Below are positions 9,767-17,038 of a stretch of 37,293 nt of DNA, piece after piece. Both the position numbers and the translations under genes were made by a program. The notes beneath the pieces were generated by a model. That model was given only the letters and a program-made list of their open reading frames with translations. It searched no databases and was not told where the DNA came from. Position 1 is the stretch's first letter. Every line of letters begins with the position of its first letter. The stretch comes from an uncultured Saprospiraceae bacterium (GTDB lineage: Bacteria > Bacteroidota > Bacteroidia > Chitinophagales > Saprospiraceae), in assembly GCA_937967615.1 (NCBI GenBank), contig CALCMJ010000160.1, positions 1-37,293 on the forward strand, read 5' to 3'.

Positions 9767-9947
9767 CGCACATAAAATAACTAGGGTCGTATATAGTTTT
9801 TGAAGTATAATAATTTCTCTTTTAACTCAACTAATATACGGACTTAGAACATACAAACGAGTAGGCTAAGTGAGAATAAAAAAAAGGAATCTTTCGGATT
9901 TAAGAAATTGATCCTAAACCTTTCTAGATCCCCGTCTTGTTTTATCT

Positions 9948-11048
9948 TTATTCACTTACGGAATTGTAAGCAATATCATCTTTTATAGATTCAATTTTTA
10001 CGATTTTAATCCGTTCCAACATTCTAGCAGTATGAATCTTGGCACGTTTTACAATTGGTTCTTCCTTTACAACAGGTGTTGCTGCAAGATATTCTTCTGG
10101 ACGTATCTTGTAAGGTTGAAAATTTGTGTAAAAATCATGCAAACTTTCTGAAGGTAAAATCACATTAAACCCTTTCTCATTTTTAGGGATATATGTTTTC
10201 TTAAAGTGTGCATTCATTTTCTTCAATATCTCTAATTCAAGATCTAGCGCATTTGCTATATCATTCAATTCAATCTTGTTATGGACCTTGGTCGCACTTG
10301 TGCTGAAGTATAACTCTTCAGAATAGTTAGGAACTATATCATAAGCATGATAATAATTCATAAGGTATTTTGCTGCTATTAATTTTGGAATGTAGTTCTG
10401 AGTTTCTTTTTTTAAATACTTAGACACTACCCAAAAGTCTCTGCTTCCACCTGCTTTTTTAATCGCTTTGTTCATGTTTCCAGGTCCACAGTTATATGCA
10501 GCTATCGCAAGTGACCAATCACCAAATCTTTTATAGAGATAAGTGAGATAGTCTAACGCCGCTTCTGTTGATCGCTCTGAATCCATTCTTTCATCAACCG
10601 TACTATTGATGACGAGACCGTAATTTTTTGCTGTCCCTTTCATAAACTGCCACATTCCTAAAGCGCCTGAACGTGACCTAGCATTTGGCTTAAGTTCAGA
10701 TTCAATAATAGGGATGAACTTTAAAATGTCTGGAAGATTTCTAGCATAAATAGAATTTTCGATTGTAGCAGCATACATAGAGTATCTCGCTAAAAGCTTT
10801 TCAGATTCATGCTTCCCTCTTACTGTATAGTTTTTTATTTTTTTAGCGACGTAATCTGTATATCTAAGATCTATTACAGATGACATATTATTAAGACGGT
10901 CTTTAATAAACTGCGTCTCTTCGCTGAGATTCTCATCGTTCGACTCTGATTCTACAAAAGAATCGTGCGCAAATACTATCTGGGATAAAGATAAACAAAA
11001 GCACACCAAAAAATATCTAATTGCTGTTGAGTGCATTAGCTTGTTCAT
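9948..11048 (-). CDS. Lytic transglycosylase of the Slt/MltD type
   Basis: The 366-residue protein has a signal peptide (residues 1-27, ending VFA) and a goose-type lysozyme-like SLT domain at about residues 105-240. The catalytic glutamate is Glu116 in PIIESELKPNARSRSGALG, followed by the family signatures MWQFMKGTAKNYGL and AIAAYNCGPGNMNKAIKKAG. These enzymes cleave the MurNAc-GlcNAc bond in peptidoglycan, leaving 1,6-anhydroMurNAc, and act in the periplasm. The C-terminal 110 residues hold a possible LysM-like remnant (LDLEILKKMNAHFKKTYIP) but no clear tandem LysM repeats. The gene lies 340 bases downstream of the PAP2 gene on the same strand, so it probably has its own promoter. Confidence 0.88.
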   Translation of the reverse strand: MNKLMHSTAIRYFLVCFCLSLSQIVFAHDSFVESESNDENLSEETQFIKDRLNNMSSVIDLRYTDYVAKKIKNYTVRGKHESEKLLARYSMYAATIENSIYARNLPDILKFIPIIESELKPNARSRSGALGMWQFMKGTAKNYGLVINSTVDERMDSERSTEAALDYLTYLYKRFGDWSLAIAAYNCGPGNMNKAIKKAGGSRDFWVVSKYLKKETQNYIPKLIAAKYLMNYYHAYDIVPNYSEELYFSTSATKVHNKIELNDIANALDLELEILKKMNAHFKKTYIPKNEKGFNVILPSESLHDFYTNFQPYKIRPEEYLAATPVVKEEPIVKRAKIHTARMLERIKIVKIESIKDDIAYNSVSE

Positions 11049-11388
11049 GGTATAAAAAATTAAAATCAGTTAATGGAATGTCGTTCTTGGGAAACGCATT
11101 CATTTCATACATGTTCAAAAAAAATGAACATATACTCAAATTGGGATTATTGTCAAATACACATTACAAATATTTTTAATGTGTTAGTTACTGTGGTTCA
11201 ATAACTATGCCAATAATCCTTCTTATTTCCTGGCTTTAAATAAAGTTTTAAACGTTTAAAACGCCCAAAAGTAAGTCTTTGTATTGGAAACATATAAAAT
11301 TAACAATACATAACAAACTGCTAATCTGCTTTTTAATCCACAAAATCCTAAAAGACGCATAAAATGCTGATAAAAGGGCTAATTCCGC
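11049..11388. other. 340-base AT-rich intergenic region
   Basis: No open frame of useful length or RNA gene is visible between the transglycosylase start and the PAP2 stop. It holds one perfect 18-base palindrome (11245-11262, listed separately) and otherwise AT-rich sequence that should contain the promoter of the minus-strand transglycosylase gene. I could not place a convincing -33/-7 pair. Confidence 0.6.
11245..11262. promoter_or_regulatory. CG-centred perfect palindrome, possible second LacI-family operator
   Basis: GTTTTAAACGTTTAAAAC is identical to its own reverse complement over 18 bases and is centred on CG, as LacI-family operators usually are. It shares the core TAAACGTTT with the operator candidate at 13898-13919. 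It lies 197 bases upstream of the transglycosylase start. There is no flanking U-run and little GC, so it is not a good terminator. Binding by the LacI protein encoded nearby is inference. Confidence 0.45.
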
Positions 11389-12714
11389 TTATTTAGATTC
11401 TATCAGGTTTTCAACCACATATTCCCCCACCTTTCTACCCTGCTCTACTCCTATTTCAATAGCTGGCCTATAATGGATACCGCCATAAAGGCGTGAAACT
11501 GCCGCCTCAGCTGAAGCCTCAAGAAATGAATTGAAGTTACGTATGGGTAGTCCGTATTCTAATTCTACATCATCAGCATATGAAAACTTGTTACCAAACA
11601 GTGATGTTAAGATGGTGGCAGCTGCTGTTGAAATGACGGAATGCCCACTCGTATGTTCAGGAAAAGGAGGCGTCTGTAATAATGGAATCCATTCTTCATC
11701 GAGTAATTCATTGATCACCGTTTCTGGCCTGACAAGATTACTATTGTATTTTTCATCCCAGCAACTTATAAACCCATCAGCGATTCCTATCGCAGTTAAT
11801 GCATATGCTTCTAAAGAACGCATTGCATTTGCTTTTTCTTTTCTGCAAGCAATTCCAGTAATCCCCATCCAATGTCCTCCTGGTGTAATCTTTTTTGTTG
11901 CATGCATAAAGTGACCAGCAATGTTCATAACAAATGGATTGCAATCCCAGAACGCTGCAATTTCTTTTTCTTCTTCGTTGGCTCTATTTACAACTTCATA
12001 GACTTCTATGAGTTCTTTAAAAAATTTGCTTGACTTGTCAGTATCAAATTGCGTAGGTCCACCTGAATTAAACTGATCAGCTGACTCTAAAATGAAAGGT
12101 CTGATTTTGTTCCAATGGGGCTCAATGCCATCCATATAAGCTGGTGGAGTAGGTTTCCATCTACCGGGGTCGTCAGTTACTGCAAATTTGGGAAAGGAAC
12201 GTGTCTGATTATAATTGTCCGTATTTAACCAATCTAAAATGTGTTGTGCTACTGCATACCCATATGCTGTAGAGTTTTTTCTTACCTGCTTTGGTATAGC
12301 TTTTACTGCATCAATTTCGTAGATAGTAGCCACAAAATCTGTAAGTTTTTTCTCTGAAAAAATCAAAGCTTTTGCAACTTGATTATACGCTTCAAAAGCT
12401 GCGAATGCATATGATATATTTAAAGAACTATCTGGCTCAGGAATTGGATCAAGGTCTCTTAATCTGCCAGCAAAACTTTTATAATTTTCTTTGTCTGAAA
12501 AGCGTATTGTTTCATATGCAGCTATAGCTGGATATGCATAATTTCTACTTGCCTGTGGGGGAGAAAAAATGTCATGAATCATAACATCTGTAAGATTTTT
12601 CACAGACTTGTGGAAAATTTCTCCATTTAGTAATGCAGGATCTTCAATGTATTTTTCTTGTTTACATGCCAAGAAGAAAAGTATAGATAAAAGGAGTATA
12701 AATCGAGATTTCAT
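11389..12714 (-). CDS. Vanadium-haloperoxidase-like PAP2 superfamily lipoprotein
   Basis: The 441-residue protein has a lipoprotein signal (ILFFLAC, lipidated Cys17). The three-part vanadate/phosphate site of the vanadium haloperoxidase/PAP2 superfamily is present: Lys322-x6-Arg329-Pro330 (KYNSNLVRP), HTSGH at 354-358 (usually PSGH), and SRLYGGIHYRP at 407-417 with the axial-ligand position His414. The Asp that follows this His by four positions in classical haloperoxidases is Ala418 here. Possible activities are a haloperoxidase-like oxidation or a phosphatase; the sequence does not decide. The start lies 2 bases after the lacI-family stop, so both share a transcript and the enzyme is probably made under control of that regulator. 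Lipidation places it at the envelope. Confidence 0.85.
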   Translation of the reverse strand: MKSRFILLLSILFFLACKQEKYIEDPALLNGEIFHKSVKNLTDVMIHDIFSPPQASRNYAYPAIAAYETIRFSDKENYKSFAGRLRDLDPIPEPDSSLNISYAFAAFEAYNQVAKALIFSEKKLTDFVATIYEIDAVKAIPKQVRKNSTAYGYAVAQHILDWLNTDNYNQTRSFPKFAVTDDPGRWKPTPPAYMDGIEPHWNKIRPFILESADQFNSGGPTQFDTDKSSKFFKELIEVYEVVNRANEEEKEIAAFWDCNPFVMNIAGHFMHATKKITPGGHWMGITGIACRKEKANAMRSLEAYALTAIGIADGFISCWDEKYNSNLVRPETVINELLDEEWIPLLQTPPFPEHTSGHSVISTAAATILTSLFGNKFSYADDVELEYGLPIRNFNSFLEASAEAAVSRLYGGIHYRPAIEIGVEQGRKVGEYVVENLIESK

Positions 12715-12716
12715 AA

Positions 12717-13760
12717 TTAAGCTATTGTCACTTTTTTTAAGCTTGCATGCTTCGTACTTGATCCTCTGATAATGAGTCTTGCATCAAAGGTTCTCTTCAG
12801 CAATGTATTGTTTCCAAGCATAATTTGTTGCAAAAAATCAAAGGCTTCTTCACCCATTTCTACTCCTGGTTGTTCCACCGTACTAAGCTGCGGAGCCAAA
12901 TGAATTGATACTTTAGAGTTACTATAACCCACAAGTCCTAAATCTTTTGGAATGTCAATGTCAAGTTCTTTTGCTGCAAGATAAACACCCGCTGCGACCT
13001 CATCAGTTACAGTAAAAATTGCATCTGGTTTGTTCTTAGAAAGAAGCAGCTGCATTCCTAAATGATAACCATCATTTTTTGAGTCCAGATTGATACAAGT
13101 TTTTACATGTTTTGCTGATGCTTCCAAACCATACTGATCTAAGGCTTTTAAATACCCCGTAAACCGAGCATTTGAAATAACACATTTATCATTGCCTTTA
13201 ATACATCCTATTTGGGAATACCCCTGGTCTATTAAATGTTCAACTGCTAAAAAAGCGCCATTGGGATCATCGTACCGTACAAAAGGATCTCTATCGTCCA
13301 CTAAAGGTCTGTCTACAAGAACAAAGGGAATTCGCTTATTCCGAAATTTTGTAAAATGATCTTCAGAAGTAGAATTCATTGTTGGAGAAATAATTACTCC
13401 TGTAACTCCATGGCTTATAAATTGTTCCATAATAGAATTCTCTTTACTCGTATCATGATTTGATTCCCCCACAATAACTAAATAGTTTGCCTTGTGCGCT
13501 TTATTCATAACTCCTTTGAGTACTGTGGAGAAAAAGTAATGATCTATTGAAGGGAGGACAACTCCTATAACATTGTATCTATTTGTTCTTAGAGATACAG
13601 CCATTGGGTTGGGTCTATAATTCATCTCCTCAGCGACACGTAAGACTTCCTTTTTTGTGTCTGCATTGATGTCGTATTTGTCATTTAAAGCACGAGAAAC
13701 GGTAGCTATTGAAATATTTAGGCTCTCCGCTATGTCTTTAAGTTTTGCTCTTTTTTTCAT
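12717..13760 (-). CDS. LacI-family transcriptional regulator
   Basis: I place the start at the ATG at 13760 (347 residues). The frame is open further upstream to 13847, but the extra 29 residues are hydrophobic and cysteine-rich and would sit before the DNA-binding head. From the chosen start the protein begins KKRAKLKDIAESLNISIATV, the LacI helix-turn-helix, followed by the hinge-helix segment NYRPNPMAVSLRTNR. The rest is a periplasmic-binding-protein-like effector domain (GVVLPSIDHYFFSTVLKGV; VDRPLV; GYSNSKVSIHLAPQLSTVEQ). It should repress or activate by binding CG-centred palindromes and respond to a sugar. It is transcribed divergently from susC and is followed by the PAP2 gene. The best target is the palindrome at 13898-13919. 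Confidence 0.92.
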   Translation of the reverse strand: MKKRAKLKDIAESLNISIATVSRALNDKYDINADTKKEVLRVAEEMNYRPNPMAVSLRTNRYNVIGVVLPSIDHYFFSTVLKGVMNKAHKANYLVIVGESNHDTSKENSIMEQFISHGVTGVIISPTMNSTSEDHFTKFRNKRIPFVLVDRPLVDDRDPFVRYDDPNGAFLAVEHLIDQGYSQIGCIKGNDKCVISNARFTGYLKALDQYGLEASAKHVKTCINLDSKNDGYHLGMQLLLSKNKPDAIFTVTDEVAAGVYLAAKELDIDIPKDLGLVGYSNSKVSIHLAPQLSTVEQPGVEMGEEAFDFLQQIMLGNNTLLKRTFDARLIIRGSSTKHASLKKVTIA

Positions 13761-13897
13761 TGGAAATACGGTAGATATAACACAGATTACCGAAATTTTA
13801 CGATAAAAAGCGCAAAAATAGTAGATTAAATTATAAGTCCAAATCATAATTATCTGATTATGAGCGCTTTAAAAAAATTACGGATTGAGTGTTGTCG

Positions 13898-13919
13898 TAA
13901 ACGTTTTCGAAAACGATTA
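13898..13919. promoter_or_regulatory. Probable LacI-family operator in the lacI-susC divergent region
   Basis: The core CGTTTTCGAAAACG (13902-13915) is a perfect 14-base palindrome centred on CG. Three of the next four flanking pairs also match (TAAA to the left, ATTA to the right), giving a 22-base dyad with one mismatched pair. The site is 138 bases from the regulator start and about 130 bases upstream of susC. Position, symmetry and the CG centre fit a LacI-type operator; binding is not shown. Confidence 0.7.
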
Positions 13920-13933
13920 AGACGCTTTTGTCA

Positions 13934-13941
13934 TATATTTT
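13934..13941 (+). promoter_or_regulatory. Possible -7 element of the susC promoter
   Basis: TATATTTT differs by one base from the Bacteroidota -7 consensus TAnnTTTG. It lies 15 bases after the operator candidate, which would then cover the -33 region and allow repression by blocking RNA polymerase. I see no clear TTTG at the expected -33 distance, so this is a weak call. Confidence 0.25.
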
Positions 13942-13992
13942 CGTATTTGAGGGCATATTATATTAAAAGGAATTGTATTTTAAATTCTCATT

Positions 13993-14014
13993 AGAATCAT
14001 GATCGGCTGATTCT
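13993..14014 (+). promoter_or_regulatory. Hairpin in the susC 5' leader
   Basis: AGAATCA (13993-13999) and TGATTCT (14008-14014) are exact reverse complements enclosing an 8-base loop. A G-T and a T-A pair extend the stem to nine pairs. The hairpin ends 36 bases before the susC ATG and has no U-run directly after it, so it is a leader RNA structure rather than a terminator. Its role is unknown. Confidence 0.4.
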
Positions 14015-14050
14015 GATGCTTATTTTATTATTAATAAATTAAAAAGCCAC

Positions 14051-17026
14051 ATGAAAAAACTATTAACTACTGTTGTTTTTGCAGTTGTTGCCTTACTGTT
14101 TACATCCTCAGAGATCTACTCTCAACGGACTGTTTCCGGTACAATTATCGACAGCGAAACTAACGAGCCACTTATTGGGGCAAATGTTTTAGTAAAGGGA
14201 ACCTCAACTGGTACCATTACAGACATAGACGGTAACTTTTCTCTTAGTGTTCCATCAGGTTCTGAAGAACTTGAAATTTCATATGCTGGGTTTAGTACTC
14301 AGTCTGTCGCTATTGGAAATGAATCATTTTTAAATATTGGACTTTCTGCAGGACAATTACTCGATGAAATTGTAGTCACAGGCTATGGTTCTCAAAATGA
14401 AAAAGAAATTACTTCAGCGGTTGCGCAACTAGACGCCAAGGACTTTAATCTAGGTGCAATTACTGACCCAGCGCAATTACTGCAAGGAAAAGTTGCTGGT
14501 TTACAAATTTATAACAGAGGAGGTGATCCTAATGGAGTAAGTACAATACGTATGAGAGGAATCTCAACAGTAGGTGCGAATGTAGAACCACTTATTGTTA
14601 TAGATGGAATCATTGGTGCATCCTTAAATAATGTTGATCCTAATGATATAGAGTCAGTGAGTATTCTTAAAGATGGATCTGCAGCTGCAATCTATGGATC
14701 TAGAGGATCTAGTGGAGTTATTATAGTTACGACAAAATCAGGAGATGCTAATAAGGAAACGCGTTTGACCTACAATGGCCAGATAGCAACTTCTTCACCT
14801 GTAAATGGTATTAGTGTAATGTCTGCTACAGATTTTGTAGCAGCTGGAGGAACTGATCTTGGTAGTCAAAATGATTGGTTAGATGAAGTTACAAGAGCAG
14901 GTTTAACCCACATACATGGTTTATCTGCTTCAGGTGGTTTTAATAATACAAGCTTTAGAATCTCTGCAAATGTTAGAGACGTTGAAGGGATTTTATTGAA
15001 TTCTGGTTTTGATCAATTTAATACTAGATTAAATCTGAACACAAAAGCATTAAACGATAAATTGTCTATAGATTTTAATACATCTTATACAACAAGACAA
15101 TCACAAATTGGATTTCAAGAGGCGTTACGTTATGCTGTACTATACAATCCAACAGCACCTATTTTAGGAGATGATTCTCCATTCCCTTTTAATTCAGCAC
15201 AATTTGGCGGTTACTTTGAGACCCTTGGACTATTTGATAGTTTCAACCCTGTTTCAATTGCTACGCAAAATCGATTTGATGGTGACAGACAAGAATTTAA
15301 TTACGGTGCAAATTTTGCTTACTCCATCACTGATGCCCTAACTTACAATGTAAGAGTTGCAAGGCAGTCAAATAATTATGAAGAAAGAGCTTACTACCCA
15401 ACTACTTCAAATTTTAGAGGAAACGCATCAAGTCCTACTAGAAAAGGCTTGGCTGGCTTTTACGACGAAAGTAAAACATTCAACCTGTATGAGACATTTG
15501 CAACATATCTAACTTCTTTTGGAGCATCTAATTTAACTCTAACAGGTGGATATAGTTATCAGCAAGAAAATTATGATGACAATGCATTTTCTATAGGTGA
15601 CTTTCCAAATAATGATCTTGATTTCTCAAATATTATTGAAAGTGCTCAGGATTTACAAAATGCAGGCTTTATAGGCGCAGCAAGTAATGCTTCGCCAGAC
15701 GATAAAATTATTGCATTTTTTGGTAGAGCAAATCTAAATTTTGATGATAAGATTTTTGTAAACGCTTCTTTAAGAAGAGAAGGTTCATCAAAACTAGGGG
15801 TTGACAACCAATGGGGATTATTTCCAGCATTTGGTGTAGGTATTGATCTTAACCAATACTTGAATATAGGACCATTAAATAAATTCAAAGTACGTTACGG
15901 ATGGGGATTGACTGGAGCATTGCCATCACTTAGTGGCCTCTCAAGAGAAATCAGAAACATCACAAATGATGCAAGTGGTGCAGTAAATACAACTCTTGCA
16001 AGAGCAGCAAATCCTGATCTCAAATGGGAAGAAAAAGGCGAACACAATCTTGGTTTTGAATTGGGAACTGGTAGATTAGGTGCTACATTAGATATATACA
16101 AAAGAACAATATCTGATTTCATTTTGGAACGAACGGTAGATGTTGTTGAATTCCAAGTTGATAGAAGATATGAAAATGCAGGCCAGTTGAGTACAAAAGG
16201 TCTTGAGCTTTCTTTGGACTATGATGTTATTCAAAGTTCAGACTTTACTTACAATACTGGAATTGTATTCAATACATTCAAAACTATATTGGATGAATAT
16301 GTAATTGAAAAAGAGACTAGAGCAAACCTTGGAGCTCCTGGACAAAATGGTACGAATGTAATTCTTGTAAAAGAAGGAGAAGAGATTGGTCAGATATGGG
16401 GTCCAGTATATGTAGGAGTAACAGAAGGAAATCCTGACTTCGAAGATGTAAATGGAGATGGTGTATTAGTAACTGGTCAAGATAAAGCCTTAGAGGATGA
16501 TGTTGATTTTAAAGTACTTGGGAAAGGTACTCCAGATTTTGAAATAGGTTGGACAAACCAAATCTCTTACAAAGGATGGAATCTAAATGCATTCTTTAGA
16601 GGTGCATTTGGTCATAGCTTAGTAAATACGTTTAGAGCGTTTTATGAGCCTCAGCTTTCTACGCAATCATCTTACAATTATATAAATACTGAATTGGCTG
16701 TAGAAGGTTTAACGACAGCTAGATTTAGTTCGCTCTATGTTGAGAAAGCTGATTTTTTCAAATTAGACAACTTAACAATAGGGAAAAATGTAGATCTTCC
16801 AGGAGACTACTTTGACAACGTAACAATTTCATTAGTATTGACTAATCCAATTGTATTAACGAGCTACACAGGCACAGATCCTGAGCCTTCACTGGTTGAT
16901 AGAGGTCCTACTGATAATGGTAATAGTAATGCTAACTATTATGATGTATTATCTCCAGGGTTAGACAGAAGAAATAATTACTTCAGTTCTAGATCTATTG
17001 CTTTTGGAATCAATCTTAATTTTTAA
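14051..17026 (+). CDS. SusC/RagA family TonB-dependent outer-membrane transporter
   Basis: The 991-residue protein has a signal peptide (residues 1-25, ending IYSQ). A carboxypeptidase-regulatory-like domain lies at about 27-101 (VSGTIIDSETNEPLIGANVL). The SusC signature near the TonB box is LLDEIVVTGYGS (about 103-114). The plug domain is at about 118-230 with the classic ending ILKDGSAAAIYGSRGSSGVI. The rest is a 22-strand-type beta-barrel ending in an aromatic C-terminus (SIAFGINLNF). SusC proteins import oligosaccharides or other large nutrients across the outer membrane with energy from TonB, capped by a SusD lipoprotein, here encoded 12 bases downstream. The upstream palindrome and divergent LacI-family gene suggest control by the imported sugar. 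Confidence 0.97.
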   Translation: MKKLLTTVVFAVVALLFTSSEIYSQRTVSGTIIDSETNEPLIGANVLVKGTSTGTITDIDGNFSLSVPSGSEELEISYAGFSTQSVAIGNESFLNIGLSAGQLLDEIVVTGYGSQNEKEITSAVAQLDAKDFNLGAITDPAQLLQGKVAGLQIYNRGGDPNGVSTIRMRGISTVGANVEPLIVIDGIIGASLNNVDPNDIESVSILKDGSAAAIYGSRGSSGVIIVTTKSGDANKETRLTYNGQIATSSPVNGISVMSATDFVAAGGTDLGSQNDWLDEVTRAGLTHIHGLSASGGFNNTSFRISANVRDVEGILLNSGFDQFNTRLNLNTKALNDKLSIDFNTSYTTRQSQIGFQEALRYAVLYNPTAPILGDDSPFPFNSAQFGGYFETLGLFDSFNPVSIATQNRFDGDRQEFNYGANFAYSITDALTYNVRVARQSNNYEERAYYPTTSNFRGNASSPTRKGLAGFYDESKTFNLYETFATYLTSFGASNLTLTGGYSYQQENYDDNAFSIGDFPNNDLDFSNIIESAQDLQNAGFIGAASNASPDDKIIAFFGRANLNFDDKIFVNASLRREGSSKLGVDNQWGLFPAFGVGIDLNQYLNIGPLNKFKVRYGWGLTGALPSLSGLSREIRNITNDASGAVNTTLARAANPDLKWEEKGEHNLGFELGTGRLGATLDIYKRTISDFILERTVDVVEFQVDRRYENAGQLSTKGLELSLDYDVIQSSDFTYNTGIVFNTFKTILDEYVIEKETRANLGAPGQNGTNVILVKEGEEIGQIWGPVYVGVTEGNPDFEDVNGDGVLVTGQDKALEDDVDFKVLGKGTPDFEIGWTNQISYKGWNLNAFFRGAFGHSLVNTFRAFYEPQLSTQSSYNYINTELAVEGLTTARFSSLYVEKADFFKLDNLTIGKNVDLPGDYFDNVTISLVLTNPIVLTSYTGTDPEPSLVDRGPTDNGNSNANYYDVLSPGLDRRNNYFSSRSIAFGINLNF

Positions 17027-17038
17027 ATCAAACGGAAT

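Noticed and set aside
9830..9947. Terminator for the transglycosylase gene in the T/A-rich stretch after its stop
   Set aside because: On the minus strand there is a run of eight T (near 9880), but the sequence before it forms only a 4-base stem; not enough to call.
13761..13847. N-terminal extension of the LacI-family regulator
   Set aside because: The extra 29 residues are hydrophobic and cysteine-rich and precede the standard KKRAKLKDIAESL start of the DNA-binding head; LacI proteins begin at this helix-turn-helix.
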